6,127 nucleotides of DNA, taken from positions 1 to 6,127 of the forward strand of contig CALGCE010000262.1 of NCBI GenBank assembly GCA_937884625.1, written 5' to 3'. A model generated the notes under the pieces. The model did no database searches. It saw only the letters and a program-made list of their open reading frames with translations, and was not told where the DNA came from. Below are positions 1 to 5,996 of this stretch, piece after piece. Made by a program: the position numbers and the translations under genes. Origin of the DNA: an uncultured Clostridia bacterium. GTDB lineage: Bacteria > Bacillota > Clostridia > Oscillospirales > Acutalibacteraceae. Positions within the stretch are counted from its first letter, which is position 1. Each line of letters opens with the position of its first letter.

Positions 1-417
1 AAATTATTTGACAAAATTAAAAGAGCAGAAAAATTATCTGCTCTCAAAAATGTTTATATAAATAGATTTGCCAAGAGATATGCTTTTGTTTTTCTTAACG
101 AGATATTTCCTGATACCAACCGCAATCTGAATGCAGAGACAGATAGGAATGACAGGGATTAATATAAAAAATAACAGGATATAAAGAAGAGCATAAATTC
201 CCAAATACTTACGGTATTTTTTGCACCGCTTCTTTTTGCAGGACTTCATTTGGGATTTGCTTTTCCGCTTGTGTGGAAAATACTGCAACTGTTTAATCTG
301 TCTAATCTCAAATTCATTATACTTGTAAACGTAGGTGCGTATTTGTGCTTTGGAATTTTCTATGCGATAATATATAAGATTACCGCAAAGGTTTACTATT
401 CAATAGTGTCAAATTAA
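1..417 (+). pseudogene. Broken FtsX-family ABC transporter permease, C-terminal end
   Basis: The clearest part is 175-417. It reads without stops from QDIKKSINSQ through two hydrophobic segments (LTVFFAPLLFAG..., FIILVNVGAYLCFGIFYAII) to ITAKVYYSIVSN and TAA. From memory of the family, this is the typical C-terminus of FtsX/MacB-type permeases of Firmicutes peptide or bacteriocin exporters. The block has no usable start codon and is preceded by in-frame stops at 160-162 and 172-174. The residues expected just upstream (a QxxGMTxxxIK motif) occur in another frame, as MQRQIGMTGINIKN at about 131-172. Before that, frame 1 is open from the window edge and ends in a plausible DTNRNLN. At least two frame changes are therefore needed. 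The expected upstream membrane helix is not recognisable in 1-120, so decay may be more extensive there. Sequencing errors are an alternative to true pseudogenisation. The family call is good; the left boundary is unknown because the gene runs off the window. Confidence 0.62.
22..44 (-). terminator. Hairpin with minus-strand T-rich tail, possible terminator
   Basis: AGAGCAGA (22-29) and TCTGCTCT (37-44) are a perfect 8-base inverted repeat around a 7-base AT loop. Read on the minus strand, the second arm is followed by TTTTAATTTT, so it resembles a weak intrinsic terminator for leftward transcription, perhaps readthrough from the kinase gene. It lies inside decayed permease sequence and could be fortuitous. 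Confidence 0.3.
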
Positions 418-421
418 AATT

Positions 422-448
422 AAGGGACTGCCGTCGCAGTCCCTTTTT
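422..448. terminator. Intrinsic terminator between convergent genes
   Basis: GGGACTGC (424-431), loop CGTC, GCAGTCCC (436-443), then five T residues (444-448) on the + strand. AA before and TT after the stem can extend it to 10 bp. It sits 6 bases after the permease stop and just downstream of the minus-strand kinase stop at 454. On the minus strand the stem is followed by the weaker tail TTAATTTTAATTT, so it probably serves both directions and is stronger rightward. Confidence 0.9.
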
Positions 449-453
449 CTTGC

Positions 454-1014
454 TTATTTATTAAACATCTCAATCAGTTCATTTAACCAATCAGGCTTGT
501 ATTTGCCAACTGTCAGTATTTCATCATTTTTATATTCAGCAACCTTAACAAAACCGTTTTCATTATCAAAAAAAGTTGCTTCGTTGCAGTAACTTAAAAT
601 ATTCAGTAAATCTTCGAATCTTTTTGCAAATCTTCTCTTAACATCTGTATCTTTAATGTTATGACCGCCTTTTAATACTCGGTTCTCAATTCTTGCAATG
701 CTCTCTTCAACAGTATTTAAGCCAACATAAAACAAGCGAATATAATAACCTCTTTCAATTGCTTTGTTAATTGTGTTTAAAGTTTTATGTCCTGATAAAG
801 TGGTTTCCTGAGAAAAACAAATATCTTTGCTTAAACATTCATCAATTATTGATATGGCTTTTTTGCCACCCTCAATAGGATTTCCGCCGTTTTCAAAAGT
901 TAACTTATCTACATCAATTATTTTACCGAGATTGTTTTTCTGAGCACGCAATACACCTGTCAGACTTGATTTTCCTGCTCCGTTTACGCCGGCTATTATA
1001 GTATAGGTTTTCAT
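454..1014 (-). CDS. Zeta-toxin-like P-loop kinase
   Basis: A 186-residue cytoplasmic P-loop NTPase of the zeta toxin/AAA_33 type. Visible motifs are a Walker A GVNGAGKSS at residues 9-17, an IIDVDKL segment (D34, D36) where the family places its substrate-side acidic residue, QETTLSG at 69-75 (E70), and the signature RVLKGGHNI at 112-120 followed by RRF (R127, R128), the basic segment expected to contact ATP phosphates. Characterised zeta toxins phosphorylate UDP-N-acetylglucosamine and so block peptidoglycan synthesis. This shorter stand-alone group is common in Firmicutes, and its substrate is not established here. The ATG is supported by a GGGGG Shine-Dalgarno 6 bases upstream and a good promoter. 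No antitoxin gene lies in the 113 bases upstream, and the next gene on that strand is an unrelated lipoprotein with its own promoter. Confidence is high for the fold and modest for toxin activity. Confidence 0.85.
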   Translation of the reverse strand: MKTYTIIAGVNGAGKSSLTGVLRAQKNNLGKIIDVDKLTFENGGNPIEGGKKAISIIDECLSKDICFSQETTLSGHKTLNTINKAIERGYYIRLFYVGLNTVEESIARIENRVLKGGHNIKDTDVKRRFAKRFEDLLNILSYCNEATFFDNENGFVKVAEYKNDEILTVGKYKPDWLNELIEMFNK

Positions 1015-1041
1015 ATCAAACCCCCATCAGTTATTATATAT

Positions 1042-1070
1042 ATTTTAGCACTTTTTTGTTTTTACGGCAA
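1042..1070 (-). promoter_or_regulatory. Promoter of the zeta-like kinase gene
   Basis: On the minus strand, TTGCCG (1065-1070) is followed by 17 bases and TAAAAT (1042-1047), with an extended -10 TG one base before the hexamer. Transcription would start near 1035, leaving a leader of about 20 bases that carries the GGGGG ribosome binding site (1021-1025). Confidence 0.65.
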
Positions 1071-1072
1071 AC

Positions 1073-1103
1073 TTTTTTTCATAATAAATCATTATTGAAA
1101 AAA
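1073..1103. repeat. AT-rich imperfect inverted repeat
   Basis: A run of T residues then CATAAT (1073-1085) pairs with ATTATTGAAAAAA (1091-1103) across AAATC, with one unpaired T. It lies downstream of the lipoprotein stop and just upstream of the kinase -35 box. It could weakly terminate the lipoprotein transcript (its left arm gives a U-run on neither strand beyond the stem), act as an operator for the kinase promoter, or be a by-product of AT richness. Confidence 0.3.
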
Positions 1104-1127
1104 TATATGTGTTGTTGTAAAATTATA

Positions 1128-1457
1128 TTAAGGTTTACAATTGGTGCAAGGACAGTAACCCTTGCTTTTAAGTTCTGCTCTGTTGTTAGTAGTATATAGA
1201 TTTTCGCTTTTTATTTTGCTTGATAACGGGCAACTTTTTAAATGGAATTTTTTGGTGTTTTTATTTGCATAATACACGTTTTTTGAAACGTTGGTTCTTG
1301 CTTTCGGTTTTGTGCGGTAACCGTTTACTGTATCATCGGTGGGCATATTTATTACTACACTTTCGGTTTTGTCCGATTTGGGTGTATCTTTTTTAACATC
1401 GCAAGAGCAAAGAAAAACACTTAAAACCATTAATAATACGAATATGCACCTTTTCAT
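1128..1457 (-). CDS. Small lipoprotein with Cys/His metal-binding domain
   Basis: A 109-residue predicted lipoprotein. Residues 1-18 are a lipoprotein signal peptide (MKR, then a hydrophobic stretch) with lipobox L16-C17-S18-C19, so C19 would be lipidated and the protein anchored outside the membrane. A polar low-complexity linker (about 20-58) leads to a compact C-terminal domain (61-109) with KFHLKSC and YCPCTNCKP. H72, C76, C104 and C107 look like zinc ligands, with C102 as an extra cysteine. This arrangement resembles the Ada-like Cys/His domain often appended to secreted Firmicutes nucleases and metallo-beta-lactamase-fold proteins, but here no enzymatic domain accompanies it. The reading frame extends upstream to 1568, but ATG 1457 is chosen because it starts the signal peptide and has GGGGG 6 bases upstream; the longer form would overlap uvrC. 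Its function is unknown. Confidence 0.82.
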   Translation of the reverse strand: MKRCIFVLLMVLSVFLCSCDVKKDTPKSDKTESVVINMPTDDTVNGYRTKPKARTNVSKNVYYANKNTKKFHLKSCPLSSKIKSENLYTTNNRAELKSKGYCPCTNCKP

Positions 1458-1475
1458 AATCAGCCCCCGTAAAAA

Positions 1476-1504
1476 AGTATATACTATTTTTATATTAAAT
1501 TCAA
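1476..1504 (-). promoter_or_regulatory. Lipoprotein promoter with palindromic -10 region
   Basis: On the minus strand, TTGAAT (1499-1504), 17 bases, then TATACT (1476-1481) form a near-consensus sigma-A promoter, giving a leader of only about 12 bases that begins at the GGGGG ribosome binding site. The -10 lies in the perfect palindrome AGTATATACT (1476-1485), so TATACT also reads rightward toward uvrC at 1480-1485, though with a poor -35. A second rightward candidate -10, TATATT, is at 1491-1496. uvrC therefore probably starts from this same 59-base gap. Confidence 0.6.
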
Positions 1505-1506
1505 GT

Positions 1507-1513
1507 AGGTGAG
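1507..1513 (+). promoter_or_regulatory. Ribosome binding site fixing the TTG start of uvrC
   Basis: AGGTGAG ends 3 bases before TTG 1517 (5 bases from its GGTG core). The out-of-frame ATG at 1527 cannot encode UvrC, and the first in-frame ATG (residue 29) would remove the start of the GIY-YIG domain, so TTG is the only sensible start. Confidence 0.75.
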
Positions 1514-1516
1514 ATT

Positions 1517-3340
1517 TTGAATATTTATGCCGACTCTCAAAAACTAAACGAATTAAAGGCAAAGGCAAATAAACTGCCGCTTAATGCAGGCGTTTATATA
1601 ATGAAGAATAAAGACGGAGAAATTATATATATCGGTAAGGCAAAAGCACTTAAAAACAGGGTAACGCAGTATTTCGGCTCGGGTAACCAACATACCGAAA
1701 AGGTAAAGAGAATGGTTGCAAACGTAGACGATTTTGAGTATATAATATGCGACAGCGAGTTTGAGGCATTGATACTTGAAAACTCACTTATAAAGCAAAA
1801 TATGCCAAAGTATAATATACTTTTAAAGGACGATAAAGGGTATCATTATATTAAAATTTCGAATGATAAATGGAAAAAGATAACCACTTCAAACATAACG
1901 GATAACAGCGGAGAATATATAGGTCCTTATTATTCTTCCTATGTGGTAAAAGATACGGTAGACGAGGTACGAAGAATATTCAAACTGCCCGACTGTAACC
2001 GTTCTTTTGATAAGGTGTCAAAACCGTGCCTTAATTATCATATAGGAAGATGTGATGCACCTTGCAGGGGGAATATTCCGCTTGACGAATATTTAGAAAC
2101 GGTAAACTCTGCAAAAGATTTTATAAAGCACGGCGAAAATGCCGATATGATAAAAGACCTTGAAGAAAGAATGGAAAAGGCGGCAGAAAATCTTGATTTT
2201 GAGTATGCCGCAAAGATGAGGGACAGAATAAATGCCGTCAAAAAACTCAAAGAAAGGCAAAAGGTGGTTATGTGTACCTATAAAAGTCAGGATGTTTTCG
2301 CATCTGCTTTAATAGGCGAGATGGCGTGTGTGAGCGTGTTTATATTCAGGAATAATATGCTTACCGATAAAAAACACTTTTTTGTTGACGGTGTTTTTGA
2401 CCGACAGAGTATGTATGCAGAATTTTTGCAACAGTATTATCTTGATAAAAACGAAGTTCCGCAAAGAATACTGCTTGACAGTGATTTTGAAGAAAAGCAA
2501 GTATTAGAACAATGGCTTATGCACAAATCGGGTAAAAAAGTAACCTTTGTTCTTCCAAAGGCAGGAGAACAGAAAACACTTGTCGAAATGTGTAAAAGAA
2601 ACGCCGCCGATAATCTTGCACAGAAAACCGAGAGAAGCGGTAGAGAGATGTCGGCACTTAACGAACTGTCAAGACTGTTAGGACTTGAAAACGTGCCTCG
2701 ATATATCGAAGCCTACGATATTTCAAATACCGCAGGGGAAGAAAACGTAGCAGGTATGATAGTCTATAAAGACGGCAGACCGTATAAAAACGCATATAAA
2801 AAATTTAAAATCAAAACCTTTTCAGGTCAGGACGATTACCGTTCTATGGCAGAGGCTCTTGACCGCAGATTTAACGAGTACGAAACGGGTGAAGACGAGG
2901 GGTTTGCAACACTTCCCGACTTAATACTGCTTGACGGCGGTATAGGTCAGGTTTCGGCGGTAATTCCCGTTCTTAAAAAACATAATCTTGAAATTCCGCT
3001 TTTCGGTATGGTAAAGGATTCAAAACACCGTACCCGAGCAATAGCACAGTTTGGCGGAGATATAGCCATAAAGGCGAACAGAAGTGCCTATACTCTTGTA
3101 ACCGAAATTCAAGACGAGGTTCACCGTTTTGCAATAGGTTATCATAGAAAACTGCGTAGTAAGAAAATGTTAAATTCAGAACTTACCGAAATAAAAGGAG
3201 TGGGGATTAGTAGGGCAAATTTACTGCTTAAACATTTTAAAACACTCAAAGCGGTAAAGGCGGCAACCGCCGAAGAACTGTCAAGCGTAAAGGGTATCAG
3301 TAAGAGCGTGGCAGAAGAAATATATAAACATTTTAATTAA
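1517..3340 (+). CDS. uvrC: Excinuclease ABC subunit UvrC
   Basis: The dual-incision nuclease of nucleotide excision repair: after UvrA/UvrB locate damage, UvrC cuts the strand on both sides. The 607 residues match the family's usual 590-620. The N-terminal GIY-YIG nuclease (about 20-100) shows GVY at 25-27, YIG at 38-40 and R48. Four cysteines follow (C160, C171, C179, C183, in CLNYHIGRCDAPC), the set associated with an iron-sulfur cluster in E. coli UvrC. A UVR motif (about 205-240, DFEYAAKMRDRI) binds UvrB. The RNase H-like C-terminal nuclease carries D401 (YDISN), D473 (LLDGG) and H536 (EVHRF), matching the known catalytic Asp-Asp-His set. Tandem helix-hairpin-helix motifs (about 555-607, IKGVGISRA and VKGISKSVA) end the protein. 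It appears intact and starts at TTG. It is divergent from the lipoprotein gene, and the downstream gene has its own promoter, so it is probably monocistronic. Confidence 0.97.
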   Translation: MNIYADSQKLNELKAKANKLPLNAGVYIMKNKDGEIIYIGKAKALKNRVTQYFGSGNQHTEKVKRMVANVDDFEYIICDSEFEALILENSLIKQNMPKYNILLKDDKGYHYIKISNDKWKKITTSNITDNSGEYIGPYYSSYVVKDTVDEVRRIFKLPDCNRSFDKVSKPCLNYHIGRCDAPCRGNIPLDEYLETVNSAKDFIKHGENADMIKDLEERMEKAAENLDFEYAAKMRDRINAVKKLKERQKVVMCTYKSQDVFASALIGEMACVSVFIFRNNMLTDKKHFFVDGVFDRQSMYAEFLQQYYLDKNEVPQRILLDSDFEEKQVLEQWLMHKSGKKVTFVLPKAGEQKTLVEMCKRNAADNLAQKTERSGREMSALNELSRLLGLENVPRYIEAYDISNTAGEENVAGMIVYKDGRPYKNAYKKFKIKTFSGQDDYRSMAEALDRRFNEYETGEDEGFATLPDLILLDGGIGQVSAVIPVLKKHNLEIPLFGMVKDSKHRTRAIAQFGGDIAIKANRSAYTLVTEIQDEVHRFAIGYHRKLRSKKMLNSELTEIKGVGISRANLLLKHFKTLKAVKAATAEELSSVKGISKSVAEEIYKHFN

Positions 3341-3343
3341 TGG

Positions 3344-3372
3344 TTGTAAAATTGGTAAAAAAATGTTAAAAT
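3344..3372 (+). promoter_or_regulatory. Promoter of the ppi-rmlA-glycosyltransferase unit
   Basis: TTGTAA (3344-3349), a 17-base spacer and TAAAAT (3367-3372) fit a sigma-A promoter, placing the transcript start near 3379, about 10 bases ahead of the AAGGAG site. It begins 3 bases after the uvrC stop. No intrinsic terminator is visible between uvrC and this gene, so some readthrough from uvrC is possible. Confidence 0.65.
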
Positions 3373-3388
3373 GAGAAAAAGGAAAATT

Positions 3389-3394
3389 AAGGAG
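3389..3394 (+). promoter_or_regulatory. Ribosome binding site deciding the cyclophilin start
   Basis: AAGGAG lies 8 bases before ATG 3403, ideal spacing. An in-frame TTG at 3397 would sit only 2 bases from it and is rejected. Confidence 0.8.
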
Positions 3395-3402
3395 ATTTGT
3401 CT

Positions 3403-4002
3403 ATGTCTTGTTTACAACTTGAAGAAATAAAGTCTGGCGAGGAATTTGCCGTAATTAATACCAATATGGGTAGTATTTCGGTAAAACTTTTTCCACAGTA
3501 CGCACCGAAAGCGGTCGAGAATTTTACAGAACACGCAAAAAGCGGTTATTATGACGGACTTATTTTTCATAGGGTAATTAAAGATTTTATGATACAAGGC
3601 GGTGACCCGACGTGTACAGGGATGGGCGGAGAGTCTATATGGGGCAACAGTTTCGAGGACGAATTCACACCGCTTCTTCATAATTTAAGGGGTTCGCTTT
3701 CTATGGCAAACGCAGGGCCTAATACAAACGGAAGTCAGTTTTTTATAGTTCAGGCAAACGAAGTGCCCGATAATATGCTTTCTCAAATGGAGCAGTTAAA
3801 GGATAGGGGGTTCCCCGAAGAAATAACAAACGCTTACAAGGAATTAGGCGGTACGCCGTGGCTCGATTTCAAACATACGGTATTCGGTCAGGTAACCGAC
3901 GGTATGGATGTAGTAGACGCTATTGCAAACGTAGCAGTAGGTGCACAGGATAAACCCGTAAATGATGTTGTTATTAACAACATAGAAGTAAAATTGGCTT
4001 AA
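3403..4002 (+). CDS. Cyclophilin-type peptidylprolyl isomerase
   Basis: A 199-residue cyclophilin that catalyses cis-trans isomerisation of X-proline bonds and assists protein folding. No signal peptide is visible, so it should be cytoplasmic. Motifs run in family order: the [19 protein letters not shown] opening, [16 protein letters not shown] with catalytic R57, [19 protein letters not shown] in the active-site groove, and [12 protein letters not shown], which keeps the tryptophan that in human cyclophilin A contacts cyclosporin. Between QFFI and WLDF lies an insert of roughly 30 residues rich in charged helix ([17 protein letters not shown]...), typical of Clostridia relatives and the reason it exceeds the roughly 165 residues of the minimal domain. 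It is the first gene of a unit that continues into rmlA after 14 bases, which suggests co-transcription though not a shared function. Confidence 0.95.
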   Translation: MSCLQLEEIKSGEEFAVINTNMGSISVKLFPQYAPKAVENFTEHAKSGYYDGLIFHRVIKDFMIQGGDPTCTGMGGESIWGNSFEDEFTPLLHNLRGSLSMANAGPNTNGSQFFIVQANEVPDNMLSQMEQLKDRGFPEEITNAYKELGGTPWLDFKHTVFGQVTDGMDVVDAIANVAVGAQDKPVNDVVINNIEVKLA

Positions 4003-4016
4003 AAGGGGATTTTAGT

Positions 4017-4895
4017 ATGAAAGGAATTATTCTTGCAGGTGGTAGCGGAACACGTCTTTATCCGCTTACTATGGTAACTTCAAAGCAACTTTTACCCGTT
4101 TACGATAAACCTATGATTTATTATCCGCTGTCAACGCTTATGCTTGCGGGTATCCGTGATATTCTCATTATTTCCACACCTACGGATTTACCTAATTTTG
4201 AGCGTTTGTTGGGTGACGGCTCAAATTTCGGTATTAATCTTTCCTATGAGGTACAGCCGTCACCTGACGGTCTTGCACAGGCGTTTATAATAGGCGAAAA
4301 GTTTATAGACGGCGACAGTTGTGCTATGGTACTCGGAGATAACATATTTTACGGCGGAGGTCTTACAAAACATCTTCGTGAAGCGGCAAGCAGGGAAAAC
4401 GGTGCTACCGTTTTCGGTTACTACGTTGATGACCCCGAACGTTTCGGAATAGTTGAGTTTGACGAGAACGGCAGGGCTGTTTCGATAGAGGAAAAGCCTA
4501 AAAATCCGAAGTCAAATTACTGCGTAACGGGACTTTATTTTTACGACAACAGGGTAACCGAACTTGTAAAGAAGGTAAAACCGTCTGCAAGGGGAGAACT
4601 TGAAATAACCGACCTTAACAGACTTTATTTGGAGGACGGCTCTCTTAATGTAATTACTTTAAGCAGGGGCTACGCTTGGCTTGACACGGGAACTATGGAC
4701 TCACTTGCAGAGGCAACCGAGTTTGTAAAGGTGGTCGAAAACAGGCAGGGCGTTATGGTATCGGCGGTTGAAGAAATCGCCTACGTAAACGGTTGGATTA
4801 CAAAAGAAAAACTGCTTGAATCTGCATCCAAATACGGCAAATCTCCCTACGGCGAACATTTAAAGCGTGTTGCCGACGGTAAATACCGTTACTGA
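4017..4895 (+). CDS. rmlA: Glucose-1-phosphate thymidylyltransferase RmlA
   Basis: It joins glucose-1-phosphate and dTTP to give dTDP-glucose and pyrophosphate, the first committed step toward dTDP-L-rhamnose and other dTDP-deoxysugars of surface polysaccharides. Its 292 residues equal the usual short RmlA length. Visible motifs are the nucleotide-binding loop GGSGTRL at 8-14 with R13, the [18 protein letters not shown] block that follows, LGDN with metal ligand D108, EEKP at 158-161 with K160 near the sugar phosphate, and WLDTGT with the second metal ligand D223. AAGGGG (4003-4008) lies 8 bases before the ATG. It follows the cyclophilin by 14 bases, and the next start codon begins 1 base after its TGA. 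The rmlB, rmlC and rmlD genes that usually accompany it are not in this window, so they may lie elsewhere or beyond the broken right edge. Confidence 0.95.
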   Translation: MKGIILAGGSGTRLYPLTMVTSKQLLPVYDKPMIYYPLSTLMLAGIRDILIISTPTDLPNFERLLGDGSNFGINLSYEVQPSPDGLAQAFIIGEKFIDGDSCAMVLGDNIFYGGGLTKHLREAASRENGATVFGYYVDDPERFGIVEFDENGRAVSIEEKPKNPKSNYCVTGLYFYDNRVTELVKKVKPSARGELEITDLNRLYLEDGSLNVITLSRGYAWLDTGTMDSLAEATEFVKVVENRQGVMVSAVEEIAYVNGWITKEKLLESASKYGKSPYGEHLKRVADGKYRY

Positions 4896-4896
4896 T

Positions 4897-5886
4897 ATGT
4901 GTAAAATCAGCATAATAATTCCCGTATATAACGCTGAGAGTACACTTGTGCGTTGTATTAATTCGGTACTTAACCAAACATTTACCGATTTTGAGGTTTT
5001 AATTATAAATGATGGCTCGACCGACGGCAGTGAAAAAATCTGCCGTCAGTTTGCAGATGGGCGAATTAAGTATATATCAAAGGAAAACGGCGGAGCGTCC
5101 ACTGCAAGAAATTTGGGTATGAGTAAAGCAAACGGAGATTATCTTTGTTTCGTTGATTGCGATGATTATATCGACAATGATATGCTTTCATTTATGTATG
5201 AAAAGATACAAAAAACCAATGCCGATATTGTAATGTGCGGTTACTATATGGAAAACGGCAAAAGCGTCTCTGAAATAAGTGCCAAGGACGGTATAGTTGA
5301 GGGAAAAGAGATAAATAACAGAATAGTCGAATTAAAATCAAAAAATCTTATAGACAGTCCCTGCAATAAACTTTACAAAAGGGAATTTATTATAAACAGT
5401 GGGGTAAAAATGCCCGAAAACGAGGCTTTTGAAGATACCGATTTTAATCTGCGTCTTTTAAAGTTTTCGCCTAAAATTGCAATATATAAAGAATGTTTTT
5501 ATCACTATATACTGTCAATGGGAAGTACCACAAGGCGGTATAATCCGCAAAAACTTAATATTATTAAGAAACGTGCAAAATTGCTTTATGAATGTACCGA
5601 CGGCGTTGATAATTACTGTGATTTTTATTATATAAAGTCTGTTTTTTCTGCCGTTATTGATATGTTTTTTGCCTGTAAACCCAAAGAAATAAAGGCTGTT
5701 ATAAAAAATGAGTGTAAAGACGGCTTTTTTATAAAAGCGTCAAAAGGTGCTCAATGTTCAGGTTTCGGCTCAAAGGTTATCATATATACTGCAAAAAGCA
5801 GAAGTACGCAGTTAATCTATCTTTTTTGTTTTGCTTCGTATGTTTTAAAATATAAACTGCAAAGGTTATTTTTAAAGGTGAGATAA
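4897..5886 (+). CDS. Family 2 glycosyltransferase
   Basis: A 329-residue GT-A fold glycosyltransferase, expected at the cytoplasmic membrane face adding a sugar from an activated nucleotide donor to a growing polysaccharide. The N-terminal domain shows ISIIIPVYNAES at 4-15, VLIINDGSTDGS with nucleotide-binding D39, ENGGASTARNLG, and the metal-binding DXD as D87-C88-D89. EAFEDTDFNLRLL in the second half carries the ED motif that usually supplies the catalytic base. The last ~30 residues are hydrophobic and basic (LIYLFCFASYVLKYKLQRLF), a likely membrane-associating helix. ATG 4897 is preferred: it is 1 base after the rmlA stop, has no clear Shine-Dalgarno, and so probably depends on translational coupling. 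The alternative GTG 4867 would add ten residues unlike the family and overlap rmlA. The donor and acceptor sugars cannot be predicted. Confidence 0.92.
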   Translation: MCKISIIIPVYNAESTLVRCINSVLNQTFTDFEVLIINDGSTDGSEKICRQFADGRIKYISKENGGASTARNLGMSKANGDYLCFVDCDDYIDNDMLSFMYEKIQKTNADIVMCGYYMENGKSVSEISAKDGIVEGKEINNRIVELKSKNLIDSPCNKLYKREFIINSGVKMPENEAFEDTDFNLRLLKFSPKIAIYKECFYHYILSMGSTTRRYNPQKLNIIKKRAKLLYECTDGVDNYCDFYYIKSVFSAVIDMFFACKPKEIKAVIKNECKDGFFIKASKGAQCSGFGSKVIIYTAKSRSTQLIYLFCFASYVLKYKLQRLFLKVR

Positions 5887-5996
5887 TGGTATCGGTAGCA
5901 ATTGCTTGTTATAACGGAGAAAAATATATAGAAAATCAATTGCAACTCGAGAAAAAATCGTACCTTTGCGATGTTTTAAACATTAAAAGAGAATGA
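5886..5996 (+). CDS. 5' fragment of second family 2 glycosyltransferase, cut by junction
   Basis: The ATG shares its A with the TAA stop of the preceding gene (TAATG), a standard coupled-translation overlap; AAGGTGAG just upstream can serve as the ribosome binding site. The first ~19 residues, MVSVAIACYNGEKYIENQL, are the classic N-terminus of a family 2 glycosyltransferase, where a segment such as SIL.Q and then the DDGS motif would follow. Instead the frame runs on as QLEKKSYLCDVLNIKRE and stops at 5994. The genuine glycosyltransferase sequence ends at about 5942-5945, and the rest is foreign sequence read in an arbitrary frame. It continues the polysaccharide operon, but the protein is not complete here. 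Confidence 0.75.
   Translation: MVSVAIACYNGEKYIENQLQLEKKSYLCDVLNIKRE
5937..5960. other. Chimeric junction between Firmicutes and Bacteroidota-like DNA
   Basis: Left of this interval the sequence is AT-rich Clostridia-type glycosyltransferase coding DNA; right of it are a Bacteroidota-type -7 box, an A-rich leader and a GC-rich secreted-protein start. The exact breakpoint cannot be fixed because both sides could share several bases. The interval contains CAATTG (5937-5942) and CTCGAG (5946-5951). No insertion-sequence end, direct repeat or integrase is visible. Confidence 0.7.
5939..5968 (+). promoter_or_regulatory. Candidate Bacteroidota-type promoter
   Basis: TACCTTTG (5961-5968) is an exact match to the Bacteroides -7 consensus TAnnTTTG. 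ATTG (5939-5942), 18 bases upstream, is close to the -33 TTTG element, though the spacer is slightly short and this box may belong to the other side of the junction. Transcription would begin near 5975, ahead of the ATG at 5993. Confidence 0.5.

Noticed and set aside
34..288. Minus-strand frame of 84 codons with a basic N-terminus and a hydrophobic middle
   Set aside because: It lies antisense to sequence that reads as the C-terminal part of an FtsX permease on the + strand. Its hydrophobic and lysine-rich character is what an AT-rich permease gives on the opposite strand. No clear ribosome binding site or promoter supports it; only the hairpin at 22-44 speaks mildly in its favour.
1114..1124. 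GTTGTAAAATT shared with the promoter region at 3343-3353
   Set aside because: An 11-base AT-rich match occurring twice is weak, the two contexts differ in gene orientation, and no further similarity extends from it.
1458..1568. Upstream extension of the lipoprotein frame by 37 codons
   Set aside because: It would overlap the 5' end of uvrC, would bury the lipoprotein signal peptide inside the protein, and ignores the well-placed ATG at 1457.
2038..2500. Two minus-strand frames opposite uvrC (2038-2250 and 2309-2500)
   Set aside because: Both are antisense to conserved parts of UvrC and have no recognisable protein features.
3412..3681. Minus-strand frame of 89 codons opposite the cyclophilin
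   Set aside because: It is antisense to the conserved cyclophilin core and shows no family resemblance.
4877..4890. Small inverted repeat ACGGT AAAT ACCGT at the rmlA end
   Set aside because: It has only five-base arms within coding sequence and no T-tract, so it is too weak to call a terminator or operator.
4867..4896. GTG start extending the glycosyltransferase into rmlA
   Set aside because: The ten added residues precede the normal family start and overlap rmlA coding sequence; ATG 4897 gives the usual short lead into ISIIIPVYN.
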